Assembly: GCA_030141605.1 (NCBI GenBank)
Contig: JAQGDQ010000656.1
Location: 54,041 to 118,040, forward strand
Reading direction: 5' to 3'
Length of the DNA stretch: 64,000 nt
Origin: Tubiluchus corallicola
Taxonomy: Eukaryota > Priapulida > Priapulimorpha > Priapulimorphida > Tubiluchidae
In this document: piece after piece, positions 22,401 through 34,975 of the stretch
Layout of the letters: each line of letters opens with the position of its first letter
Numbering within the stretch: the stretch's first letter is position 1
Made by a program: the position numbers and the translations under genes
Notes under the pieces: model-generated
Databases searched by the model: none
The model's input: the letters and a program-made list of their open reading frames with translations, nothing else
Told to the model about the DNA's origin: nothing

Positions 22401-23480
22401 ACAGGCGTCAAATTATGGTCTAGACTCACAAGCAACATGGAGTTACTCTGCTACTTGAGGAGGCTGATCACAGGTCGTGAAAAGAGGAGACTAATGACGA
22501 CAGATTGGCCAAACAAAGAGACAAGATAGATTAACCCTCCTAGTGGTGCAAGAGCACCGGACAATGAGCTCTGTACTGGAACCACCCGCCAGCAGAATGA
22601 AGGTTGAAGTATCAGCGTCCAAGTGTAGGGTCCAAGTGTACTCAGTGATGGAGAAACATTTGAACAGAGCTTCATTAGAGAAAATATAATTAAAGTATAG
22701 CCCAGACACAGAAAGTGTGTTTTAAAAGATTGTGCGTTGCTGTCAACGAGAAAAACCAAACTTCACTTTACATAACCATTCCGGGGTCTCGGATACATTG
22801 AATGAAATAACTATAACTTAAATTTAATCATGGCAAGTTTTAATGTAGTGCATAACTCATGACTGGCATACAGGACACATCATTGTAAAAGTAATTTTAG
22901 TATTTCTGCAAAATTTGGTAGCAACAGATGTCGCACATTTCATTTATGATTAATTCAACGTACTGCAATAATAATTCAATATGTGCAGCTACCTACATTT
23001 AAAATTATTTATTATTGAATTGAGGCAAGTTTAATCCAGGTTGTGGCCTTGGTCAGTGCTGCTCAGTCACCTGCACCTGCTGGGCTTCCTATATGTGGTA
23101 GTGTTGATTGCTAGTGTGTTTTACTAGCCAATCAGGCAAGCTCAGTGGATGCACGTGACTTGGGTTGCTCTGCCAAGGCTAGCTGAGGCTTTTTTCCTTC
23201 TTGAGCGTTGCTGTCGAATGTTCTCTTCTGTAATATGTAATAAATATGATATATGTAAATAGAAATAAAAGTTTTCTACAACAGATAATTGAATAAACTA
23301 TCTTTTATGCCCATTTCAATATGTTTCGAAATGTTCGTATACCAATATATAACAACTATAACAACTGAATTGACTCACTGCTCTCAGCCAGGAAGCGGAT
23401 TATGTACGCATGTAGAAGTAATACCTACATATACATATACACGCCATCGAAGCAAGACGTATTGTATATGCATTTGGATC
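19431..23480. other. gene-poor spacer
   Basis: No supported gene. 19670-20030 is less AT-rich than its surroundings but has no sustained frame or recognisable RNA. A 26-bp perfect palindrome lies at 20366-20391. Open frames of 70-100 codons at 20443-20700, 20817-21101 and 22451-22759 lack codon or domain support. Confidence 0.4.
20366..20391. promoter_or_regulatory. 26-bp perfect palindrome with CRE-like TGACGT cores
   Basis: Thirteen-base arms meet at CAT/ATG (20378/20379). Each arm contains ACGTCAT/ATGACGT, resembling a CREB/ATF half-site. No gene is assigned nearby, so function is unknown. Confidence 0.3.
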
Positions 23481-25446
23481 GCCTCTGCTGGTTCAGTGGC
23501 TCGACTTGGCGGATCATATTTGCCAGTATAGCTGCACTCAAACATCAACATGGAGAAAAACCTACCCCTGGAAGCTAGGCTATGGCTTGCAAACATACGC
23601 AAAAAAACATTTTACAAAGTTTGCTTCCAACAGTTGTGCACGATTCTTATTACAAAAATTCAAATTTACTTCGAACTTTCACTCCATTCCACTTCGTCAA
23701 ATGTATCTCCACACTCTTGACTATTAGTCTCTCACAAACTGCTAGCTAGACCATAACTGCCAAAGAAAACAGGGGGGTAAACGTAACTTAATAGAAAAAT
23801 TAATATATCAGACATCAGCATATATTTAAGTGTGAAACTCAATGACGTCCCTCATTTTAAGCATGTAATACATAGATTCACAACGAATGATTCAAATCCT
23901 TCAACTGGCTTAAAGTATACCATGCAATAGCAAGTTTCACAAGCTGCTGCTGCCACCTCTCGGAAACGAAAACGAAAATTGCTTCATGTAAGAACTTCCA
24001 GTTTTTTATCATTTTGTAAGCCAGAAATGTGCTACAAGATTACAGATGAGATTAAACCAACTGATAAATCCACGACGATTAAACCAACTGATACAATCCA
24101 CGACGATTATTGCATACTAACCTTGCGTGCACAAATATTCCAAATACAATAATCAAATGCACTGAAATGCAGACAGTAACTTTTATTTAAAATTCTGTAA
24201 ACTAAAATCTCACTCAGATAACGTTGTTTTAAACAAAATGCCCAGATACCCGAATTGTATCAATTAGCCCAATTTGTGTCGCTCATGTCCTCGAGCATGA
24301 CTTGCTCACAGATCAGTCAATTATGAAACTATTCCAACGCTCTAAAAATAACTGCTCTAATACTTTGCTGACCCTAATAAAACCCAACATAATGGCCACA
24401 TACAATGTTATACAACGAATCGGTAAACTAAACCCATAATTTTCTTACAGACAAAAGACTCGGGATTTTTGAGTTAATTCACCGTGTCACCAGAAATCGA
24501 AACTTTAATGCAATACTTTATATTGTTAAACAGAACTCGTTCATTAATCATCACCGAATCAACAAATAAACTTCTTGTACATTACACCAATAAAATTACA
24601 ACCCAGTGTTAATTTAGGTACATTTTCGAAACAACATTACTACCCTACTTCAGAAAGTTCAATGAAACTCCTTTGTACTTTTATTATGACACACCACATT
24701 TTTTAAACGATGCATTTGTGAAATATCAGGAATCTCAGACTAATTTAATAACGAGTCTTTAAATTTTGGGCCTAGCTTTATTATACGACTCTGGTGACGT
24801 CATTGGGGAGGGGGGGCAGCCAGTGTTTTGTTTTTCCTCCTACAGTCTTTTCAGTAAGAAATTACCAATGCTTAGGCAATTGCTCAAATTTTGATAAACT
24901 TCACTGTATGGTTATTTAACAAAACTACAAAGAAATATTGTAATCACAATACAAAATATACGCATAGAATGCTTTGCTTAAATACTGTAAAAGAAATTTA
25001 AATATGTCTTATCTCCCCGTCAGACGAACATTGATGCGGGCATATTTCAAGAAATGACGTAAAGTGGTGTACGCTGGGCAGTGTGAATGCCGTGAAGGCA
25101 CGCATGGCAAAATCTCTACAGCTTGCTTAGAAATTCCATTATCTGTGTTTATCTAGAGGATTACACCTTAAAATGTGCAAGTAATTTTAAATTAATAAAA
25201 GTTAAAACATTTATATTAATTGTGTAAATAATTAATTTACAATCTTTTTTACTTTTAGGTGCTTGCAACTTTGTAAACTTGCCAGCAAAAAAGATTCTGA
25301 AGCACCTGGCTGGATAAGTGTTTATGTTGCACGGAAACCGGATGACGCCATTTTTCCAACATGAGCGCACCCAAGCGTAAACTAATCACGACTTTAAATT
25401 GAGTTTACTAATTACATAAGGTGTTTATCACAATTTCACTGCTGAA

Positions 25447-25915
25447 ACTTTCTAACATTTTTCCCAAATATTAGAATAAGCTCAACTTCCCGAGAGACTT
25501 GGCTTTTACTGCAAGATCGCTCGCTATTTTAATAAAGCAAAAATGTTGCTTTTATTAGTGTTTCCTGTAAACACCGTAGGTTAATATAGGTGCAATTGTA
25601 CAAACCTGTTAGTACCAATGTAATGTACACAATACATAATTAGTGTAAAGCAATCATGTTAACACAAAGGGTTAATTCAAGAGTTATTAGAAAGACATGA
25701 TGTATTTACAGGAAACATGTAAATAAAAGCAATAATCAAATTATAGTTTTCAAGATGTGGAAATATTTGGACAAGCAGTTACTACGATGACACAAAAACC
25801 ATATTTATAAGCTTCAATAAACCGCCATTTTGAAGGACAGGTCAAGCCTTCTGGAAAGTTAGGCTTATTCGAATGTTCGCGAAAAATGTTAGAAAGATTT
25901 AGTAATAAAACTACA
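25447..25915. repeat. nested foldback segment, unit 1
   Basis: Outer arms: AACTTTCTAACATTTTTCCC through CTCAACTTCCCGAGAG at about 25447-25500, and its inverted counterpart at about 25855-25915. Inner arms: TTTCCTGTAAACACCGTA at about 25560 against ATGTATTTACAGGAAACAT at about 25700-25720. Confidence 0.6.
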
Positions 25916-28900
25916 ATAAGCGTCTCGTGTAATTAGTAAAATCACTTTAAAACCGCGATCACTTCATGCTTTGGCGCTCCCATTTTTAATGCCCATTCTT
26001 CTTCCAATGACGTCATTCATTTTGAAGTCTCCTAGTTATGTCATGATTTTCAAGTAAATGACGGCAATATTTTAAATTTATGCTTTACAGACATTCCTTA
26101 TTATATTTTTCTATGTTTAAGTGATAACTGCAAAATAAACCCAACACACTGAGTGATTTGTTCTTTCCTTTAAAGCTTAACTCAATTGAATAACTACTGC
26201 AGAACAAACTTCATGCTCATTTTTCTTTTGTGGAATCCAGTAAAAAAATCACCGAGGATCATTTCTTGAAATTTTTGCCAGCTTTTCTTGCAACCAAATA
26301 CCCCCTCCCATATACAGCTCATGTCTACATATGCGTACATGTCGTTGAGAAAGACGTATATATACATTCAAGAATGTAGACGGCTATCTTTCACAGTGAG
26401 CTAGATACCAGTCTCGCCACAAACATCAACATGGAATAAGACCGGCCACACTTATTGTACATTTTGCAAATAGTCAGTTTAATTAAGTCTATCGAGTTTG
26501 AAAAGGCAAAAATCTAAGTGCAGGACCCCCTCACTTCGTGCTTGGCTAGTTTCACAAACTGATGTTCCTTATTTACTAGACACTGGGCTTCAATCAAAGG
26601 ACTTTTAAAACACAATATCAATCGGTTATTAAACGATCAATGATCCTGAAAATTTAGCAGGACAACACTGCAACCGAATTTATAAATAATACCCCCGCAT
26701 ACACGTTGTTGGGCCACTTCTACTTCAATAGCTTATCAAGCTAGGTTCCAGTGTTGCCACAAACATGAAGTATTGGTACTACAACTGAAGGCAAGATTCT
26801 GCCTTGCAAAGATGTATAAAATTCATTTTGACCTATTCCTTCTCCCGCACCCCCATTCCCTGCCCCATCTCACCCATTAGATGCATTGTATACGTCCTCT
26901 CTCTCTCACACACACTCTCTCTCTCCCTCTCGCCCCCCCCTCAATTGCTAGACTAATTGCCAAAGAAATCTATGAAGAGCAAACATAACTGGAAAAAGAA
27001 AAATTAATATGTCGGATACCAACAATATCTTTAAGATTGTCCAGTTAAGCAGTATGAAACTCAAGGATGCATTTCACTTCCAACATATGACGTTATGACA
27101 GTACCATAGAAAACCATAGACAGAACCCGTTTCTTGCTGAAACTGAGCATCAATGTATAACAGCTACAACCTGCCAGACACTAATCGAAGGATGACAACT
27201 TCCTGTAAATAGAAATTTCTATTGAGTGTTATTTTATTTCGAAAGTCAACAAACAAGTCGACAGTCACAGGATTACTAAAGGGTTATTAGCATAAATTGA
27301 GCTACGAAATTCATCAATTTAATGAACGAAACTTAAACAAAAACTTCACACCTTACGCACTGTTGGCTATTTTTACCAATTAAGTTCAAATTTCCGGTCA
27401 AATTGTGGCATTATATTGACCACGCACTCTAAATCTGAATTAAACCTGCTATTGTCCACTTCAGAATATTCACCACTTTTTGAACAATGACGTCACTTAG
27501 CCATTACTATTACTATTAACTATTACATTTACTATTTTAGAGATTGTTGAAATTAATGCGCATGCATTATGCCACAAGTAATCAGCCTCAACTTGTCTAT
27601 CTTGTCGGTCTCCGTCACCTCTGTTAACCTAAACACATTCTCCCTTCATTTACAATAAAATTAATGAAGTTCTCAGATAGAACTACAATCTTAAAATTAT
27701 GCTTCACTAATTATGATCATAACTATAAGAATTAAGCCTCGTTTCAAATTTGTACATAAGAAAATCGGTTGGCAAACATTTCTTGGCAAAAATGGTATGA
27801 CCTTCTATGGCACAAAATCTGTTAATTTAGCATGTCCTGCTAGCGACGGTCCAGATATAGTGCACATTGGAAGTGGTTGTGTTCAGGTAGGTAAGCCTGA
27901 CGAGTTCAACTCTAGAAACATCCTAGGAAGTTTCTTAACTGTATGCATATATCAACATATAAGAGCATATCTTTAATTAAGACTGTGGCATTAAAAAATA
28001 AAACTCAAGGATCCCTCACTTTCAACATGTGATCTCCTCATTGCCTCGTCTGCCAACTCATTTCGGAGGTCTCACAATCGAATTGAAACTGCTCTCGCCT
28101 GAAATTCGGATCCTCCTAAATTTCACAAGCAGCTGCTGCCACCTGCCAGACACTAATCATAACACATGAATATTTATTAAGTTTACTAGGATTACAGATG
28201 AGATTAAAGTAAGTTGTACTACTTTGCATTAATGTAACAGTTCACCTACTGCTATTCAATAGAGCATTCAATGCTGAAATACACACATTTAACTTTGATT
28301 AAATTTTCACGAACTGATTTAAACTGGTCAATATTTCCAAAACGCAATATGCATTTATTCAGCTTGTTAAGTGTGACGTGTTCTTATCTGTGGCTAACAT
28401 TTTAATGTTTGGTCTTACTAAGATTTCCCTTATTATTTAAGCGGGCTCACCACGAGGTAGAAGTTACGTAATATGGGATTTGCTTTGTTCACATGGTTAT
28501 CTAAACTGATGCTCATTTAATAAACGTTTGTTTTAGTATTCACTATTTATTCAACTGCTGTGGCTGTATCTTGCAAACGTTACATTAAGTGGAACTTACT
28601 TTTGAGGCGGCCTATATGTCACCTACCGGAGAGTTCAATAAATTCCACTAAAACTCATAGTAACATGACCTCTTCTTGAAACTAGAAAAATGGTGGAATG
28701 ACTACATCATGCTATCTTGATGTCATCTCATGGGCCTCAGCCATTTTAGTTCGTTTTTCACAGAAAAAAATTATTTCCTAAAACTACCAGTGCCAGACAG
28801 AAATCACGAGTTATATGGAATAATCTGCAAAGACTCGATATCAAGAAAAACCTACTAGCTGTTACAACATTGCAGCAAACAGTTAAACCACGATGACATT

Positions 28901-29069
28901 CTGAGGATGTCCTATGGAGGTGAGACTTGCGTTTTGCTTCGTCTTTTCCAGATAAAAGGAATTTCCTAAACCTATCAGCATTGTTTTGTCCACCAGAAGT
29001 CACCAGGTATGGGCATAGACAATTCTTGTACTTTGGTAGGCAATTCATTGTAAAGATTTGCTAGTAAAA

Positions 29070-29752
29070 ACAGATATATTTAATTAGCCATGCTCAGATA
29101 TATGAATTAGAATTACTTATATATTGAAATGCAACTCATTTGCCAGTAAAGATGTTGAGAAATAATCCTCAGTGATTTTGCATTATAAAAAATTATTCCA
29201 GTTTAGTGTTTTAAACAATTTTGCATGCTGTTTTCATAGGCACAGTCATCGCTTTGATACTGGAATATGTGAAAGCATCCTGTCAGTTTATTTGCCCTTG
29301 CTCATAAATAATTCACACATCGGACGACACGTTTGAACTTTTTAGCTAAAATGACAAGTTTGAACTTTCTGGATAAATTTTCTTCCTTCACACGAAAAAA
29401 TGAAACACGTTTTGATATCAAACAAAGCTTCCTGTAAACACAGTACCCAAGTTAGTACGTTTTAGTATAATAGCCAATCCGTAAGTTAGCATGAAAGACA
29501 TTCAGGCTGTTAATATGAACGTAGAGCTGTTAGAAAAACACACTGTACTTACATGAAGCTTTTCAAAACATTTACTATATGTCTACAAAACAGTATGCAA
29601 AATTGTTCAAAACATTAAACTAGAATAACTTTTTGTAATGCAAAATCGCTGAGGATTATCTCTCAACATTTTTACTGGCAAATGAGTCGCATTCTGATGT
29701 ATAAATAATTCCTATGCCTATATCTGAGCATGGCTAATTAAATACATCTGTT
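29070..29752. repeat. nested foldback segment, unit 2
   Basis: Outer arms of about 170 bp (29070-29240 and 29583-29752) are inverted copies. They share AATTAGCCATGCTCAGATAT, AACTCATTTGCCAGTAAA and ATAATCCTCAG.GATTTTGC. Inside, a second inverted pair (about 29425-29450 and 29545-29570) reads AAAGCTTCCTGTAAACACAG against CTGTACTTACATGAAGCTTT. Confidence 0.75.
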
Positions 29753-30365
29753 GATTCAGTGCCTCAACAAGGTGTTAAACGAATGATGAGCTAGGTTTTA
29801 GTCTTGCCGCAAACACTAACTCCTGTTATTGACATGGATGTTGGATTGTGGATTGCTGTATGCTCAACTGTACAGAAATGACACATTAATAAACTGATTC
29901 TATCACAAGTGGCTTCTTACGGGAAATTTTCTCAAATCCAACCTCTCTCTCTCAAATTGTTAGACTAATGCCAAATAAAACCTACTAAGCAAACATTGTA
30001 CACAAATCTTGGACTTACTACACTCATCCACGCACATGAAAACGATTCTGGTTTATTAAAAACCTAACTGCATCGTTGTTTCTAAAATGTCCTCACATTA
30101 TGCTTCTATACTACTAAAAGCCCACTTTTAAAATTGACTCTCCCGCCCCGATTTTGTGTCCAAGAAAGTTTCACAAACTGCTGCTGCCACCTACCAGATG
30201 ATAATCACAAAATGTCTGTAAATTTATTTTCCTGTAAATACAAAAAGCTGCATTTTATTGTTTCAACTGAAAGTCAACTGATGTCCCACTGATCTGATAA
30301 ACTACGAACTAGTATCTCAAGGTCATTCTTTCTAATTTTTGTACTAATGCCAAAAAGAAAACTGA

Positions 30366-31247
30366 CTGGACAAACTTGACTGAATACAAATCTTCTATGT
30401 ACTACGTTCCCTGAAGAAATGGTCGAGTAATACTACACCACGCACAAGGAAGCAATTTAAATTCTGGACAAACTTGACTGAATACAAATCTTCTATGTAC
30501 TACGTTCCCTGAAGAAATGGTCGAGTAATACTACACCACGCACAAGGAAGCAATTTAAATTCTGGACAAACTTGACTGAATACAAATCTTCTATGTACTA
30601 CGTTCCCTGAAGAAATGGTCCAGTAATACTACACCACGCACAAGGAAGCAATTTAAATTCTGGACAAACTTGACTGAATACAAATCTTCTATGTACTACG
30701 TTCCCTGAAGAAATGGTCCAGTAATACTACACCACGCACAAGGAAGCAATTTAAATTCTGGACAAACTTGACTGAATACAAATCTTCTATGTACTACGTT
30801 CCCTGAAGAAATGGTCCAGTAATACTACACCACGCACAAGGAAGCAATTTAAATTCTGGACAAACTTGACTGAATACAAAACTTCTATGTACTATGTTCC
30901 CTGAAGAAATGGTCCAGTAATACTACACCACGCACAAGGAAGCAATTTAAATTCTGGACAAACTTGACTGAATACAAATCTTCTATGTACTACGTTCCCT
31001 GAAGAAATGGTCCAGTAATACTACACCACGCACAAGGAAGCAATTTAAATTCTGGACAAACTTGACTGAATACAAATCTTCTATGTACTACGTTCCCTGA
31101 AGAAATGGTCCAGTAATACTACACCACGCACAAGGAAGCAATTTAAATTCTGGACAAACTTGACTGAATACAAATCTTCTATGTACTACGTTCCCTGAAG
31201 AAATGGTCCAGTAATACTACACCACGCACAAGGAAGCAATTTAAATT
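30366..31247 (+). repeat. 98-bp minisatellite, 9 copies
   Basis: Unit starts CTGGACAAACTTGACTGAAT and ends GAAGCAATTTAAATT. Starts fall at 30366, 30464, 30562, 30660, 30758, 30856, 30954, 31052 and 31150, exactly 98 bp apart. Copies are nearly identical: the first two read GGTCGAGTAA where later ones read GGTCCAGTAA, and the copy at 30856 has two further changes. A single diverged relative lies near 35062-35160, suggesting amplification of a pre-existing family D segment. Confidence 0.95.
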
Positions 31248-32737
31248 AAAAAATCCTGATATCTAATATGTTTTCACACAATGTTTCTGAACTATGTGAA
31301 CTTCTTGCATTGAAAGTGAAGCATATTTTTAATCCGTTATTTCGAATCCTTTAGCTCGATTAAAATTTGCAGACAAAGTAGTTTCACAAACTCGTGCTGC
31401 CACCTACCAGACACACGATACTACGAAACAAAACTATAAACTTCCCTGTAAATAAAGCTGGCACTTTATCATTTACTCCTGAAAGTCGCAGGCTATAATG
31501 GGTAGGGTTAGCAAGAAGTTACTAAATTCATGCAACTATTTTAGTCAGTTTTACAACAACAATTACAGCACTTGCTGCTGGAAGAGTTTTTCACTGTCTT
31601 CCTTGTTCAAGAAATGTTCTGCAAACTCTGCAAAAGTATAAAGTACAAAATGGAGATATAAGACAGCAGATACTTCAATCAGCTCACAGAAAAATAGACC
31701 AGTTAATTTTTTGTGCTTGTTTGAGTAAAATCCCTACACAGATTCTGTTTTACGCTTAGCAGGATCAAAACTAATTTGATGATCTAAACATTTACCTTCA
31801 CATTATTAATTGATAAGAAATACACTCGAAATACATAAGATTCATGATCTGTGCTTGACTTCATAGAACTGACAAAACAAACCAAGCAACATACACGCCC
31901 CTGGTAATTTTTAAAAAAGAAGTACTTTCCACCCTCGTTTCCACTGCATTATGTTCTCAGATAAATTTACCATCTTAACAATTGTGACGAAATTAATGTG
32001 CACAGGTTGTGATTCCAGCCACAAGTATTAAGCATCAACTTTCAGGCCTTCTGTATTGTACCACGTCTGTTAATCTAGAAAATCCTACTAACGGTGGTCA
32101 AGTTCTAATGCAACATGTGTGTGGGAAACTATTCTGTTCAATTAGACAACTTTATCCACATATTTTTAATTAAAACTGTCGCAAAGGATATCCGTTACTT
32201 TCAGCGGTCACCACATTGTCTCACATGCCATTTCAGTGCGAGGTGTCACCTTCGAATCCTTTAGCTTGAAATTCACATCCTGCTAAGTTTGCAAATTGCT
32301 GCTGCCACCTGCAAGATACTGATCACAAAACATGAATATTTCTTTTTGAAATAACAAGGAAGTTTTGTCATTAACCTTTTGCCATTTCGAACATCGGCTC
32401 CAACATCAAACCAACCTTGCAAACCAAACCAAGTGTCTATACTATAAAACTATAAAAACAAAAGTACACGACTCGTACAGAAACTTACATGGTAAAAGAG
32501 TAGCAAAAACTATCAAAAAGTATTAAAATTCACAATATTTCGTAAGTCACCATCATGTCATCATGTAGACAAATTTGTAGATATGTAATATAGTATTTTA
32601 ATGCTTTTATTCTTATGATTTTTAACTAACTGACAATTGCGCACATCAGTCTGTCACTGACTGGTTATACACTGATTTTGTGTATAATGTAATTTGTTTT
32701 ACTCTGTACTAGTGTATAATTTTTGCAATAAAGATTT

Positions 32738-32762
32738 CTATATATATATATATATATATATA
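32738..32762 (+). repeat. (TA)n microsatellite
   Basis: About 12 TA units after TTTCTATATA. Confidence 0.9.
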
Positions 32763-33659
32763 CCTATATAAGCTCTAATAATCCGCATTAATTCAACCAA
32801 AGGATATACTACGATTCACAGCAATTCAGTTTTAAAACACACTATATATAGGCTAATTTTGACTAGTTTCTGTGAATCGAAAATCTAAACTGGATAATGT
32901 TTCCTAAACAATGATGGCTATTTCTTCGTCAAGGCTGTCACCATGCAGCGACATTTATCAATGAGTTGTCATATACAATGCTCCAGATTTCTAAATCACA
33001 GGTTTTGAAATACATTACGACACGATCACTCTGCCTACCAGAATTAAGATTGCAGCTAGTGTGATTCAATATCAGAAAGCGAGATCTGTAAAACCAAAAT
33101 TGTTGCTTCAGTGATGGACTGTGGCTTTTGCAAAATATCATAGTTATCGATACAAGAAATTGTAAATTTTAATACGTATATTATTTTATATTAAGCAGAA
33201 CTGTTTGATCACTGTAGATACACACTTTTGAAACAACATACAATGGGCTTGCAGCAAAGTTCAATAAATTTCTCTAAAATTCATAGCCGGGAACTTCTTA
33301 CTACTTGCTAACATTTTTTTTCGCAGCCTACTTGAATCAGAAGCAGGAATATACCAAACACATAGGTAGCAAATAAACGTATATATGAATAGACTATAAT
33401 TCTTTCAACCACTTGCATAACCTTAAAGCTCGACTGAAATATACCCCAGCAAAAAATGTTAACTCTATTGTGTGAAATAACAAAATTTTAAGCTAATTTA
33501 ATAATGGCTCCTTTAAGCTAACTGCATTACACACTGATGTTGCCCAAATGGGAAATCTGCTCCTGCCTTTCCTCTTAAAAAGTACATTTTCTAAAAGTTT
33601 CGGTGCAATTGTGTCAGCCAGAAACCATCAACGCACATGCGTAGACAATTACCCCAATT

Positions 33660-34215
33660 TGGCACACAATTCATTGTAAATTTTGGCCAGCAAAAATACC
33701 GAGAAATTATCTATGACGCAAGTTAAAATTAAATTACAAAAAAGGAAAAATCTTTCGGCAACTTTACCAGTAAACAGTTCAAATTACCAAATCGCCATTC
33801 ATTTGACATTAGCTTGTGGTTCAGTTAAGAACTTCATTGTGGTTAAATTTTCTTTTTACTATGCCCATAATGAAATCAAAACAATCTCTCATCAATGCTC
33901 CCTATAAACACAGTACTTAAGTTAGTACATGTCAAGTGTTAGTATGGAAGAAGGACTGTTAACACGAACGTTAATTCTAGAGCAGTTAGGAAGACATGCT
34001 GTATTTACAGGAAGCATTTAAACATGCTGACTATGAAAACTGTAAGCAAAATTGTCTAAATTTAAAACTTTATAATAGGCAAAGTCATTAACTGCCGCGC
34101 TAGTCATGCTGCGACCTTGTTAAAGTTTAATTGATTTGATGGTTTACTGCAAAATAAATATCAGACTGATTTGACAATTTCTCAGTTTTTTCTAGCAAAT
34201 GAATTACATACCAAT
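33660..34215. repeat. nested foldback segment, unit 3 (degraded)
   Basis: The inner pair is clear: CTCCCTATAAACACAGTAC at about 33897 against GCTGTATTTACAGGAAGC at about 33998. Outer arms (about 33668-33715 and 34175-34212) retain only partial inverted similarity (AATTCATT...GAGAAATT). Confidence 0.5.
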
Positions 34216-34460
34216 GTACAAGCAACGTCCATGCATGTTATATACGTGTGTGTGTGTGTGTGCGTGCGTGCGTGTGTGTATATATATCTAAGCCTGGTTA
34301 ATACCTCTGTTGGTACATCTTAAAGGATAATCCTTAATAATGAGCTAGATTTCTGTCTTGCCACAAACAACAACGATCAGTACACCCCCTACCACAGTTA
34401 CCGAGATTCTGGCTTGCAGAACACCCTGCACAGTACTGGCTTATTACTGCATTATTTACC

Positions 34461-34975
34461 ATTCACGTTTACTTGAACCTACTCCTTGACCCTCCACTGT
34501 ACTGTTTAGTTTCTTCCTGCAATCATTCACGTTTACTTGAACCTGCTCCTTGATCCTCCACTATACTGTTTAGTTTCTTCCTGCAATCATTCACGTTTAC
34601 TTGAACCTGCTCCTTGATCCTCCACTATACTGTTTAGTTTCTTACTGCAATCATTCACGTTTACTTGAACCTGCTCCTTGATCCTCCACTGTACTGTTTA
34701 GTTTCTTCCTGCAATCATTCACATTTGATTGGACCTGCTCCTTGATCTCCCTCCCTCTGCATTGTGCAGTTTCTTACTGTAATCGTTCACATTTACTTGG
34801 CCTGCTCCTTGATCTCCCCTCAACTGCTTTCAACAGTTTCTTACTGTAATCGTTCACATTTGCTTAGACCTGCTCCTTGATCTTCCTTCTACTGCATCGT
34901 GCAGTTTCTTACTGGAATTGTTCACGTTTACTTGAACCTATCCTCAATCTCCCTTCCTTTACATCCACTGACAGG
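34461..34975 (+). repeat. 64-68-bp minisatellite, 8 copies
   Basis: Unit starts ATTCACGTTTACTTGAACCT and continues GCTCCTTGATCCTCCACT and GTTTAGTTTCTTCCTGC. The first five starts are 64 bp apart (34461, 34525, 34589, 34653, 34717); later copies are 67-68 bp and more diverged. Confidence 0.9.

Noticed and set aside
27713-27976. 87-codon plus-strand frame with a moderately protein-like composition
   Set aside because: It starts without an ATG and the homologous stretch of the next family D unit (about 32080) does not keep the frame.
30366-31247. CRISPR-like array
   Set aside because: The 98-bp units are contiguous and nearly identical, with no unique spacers, and the DNA is eukaryotic.
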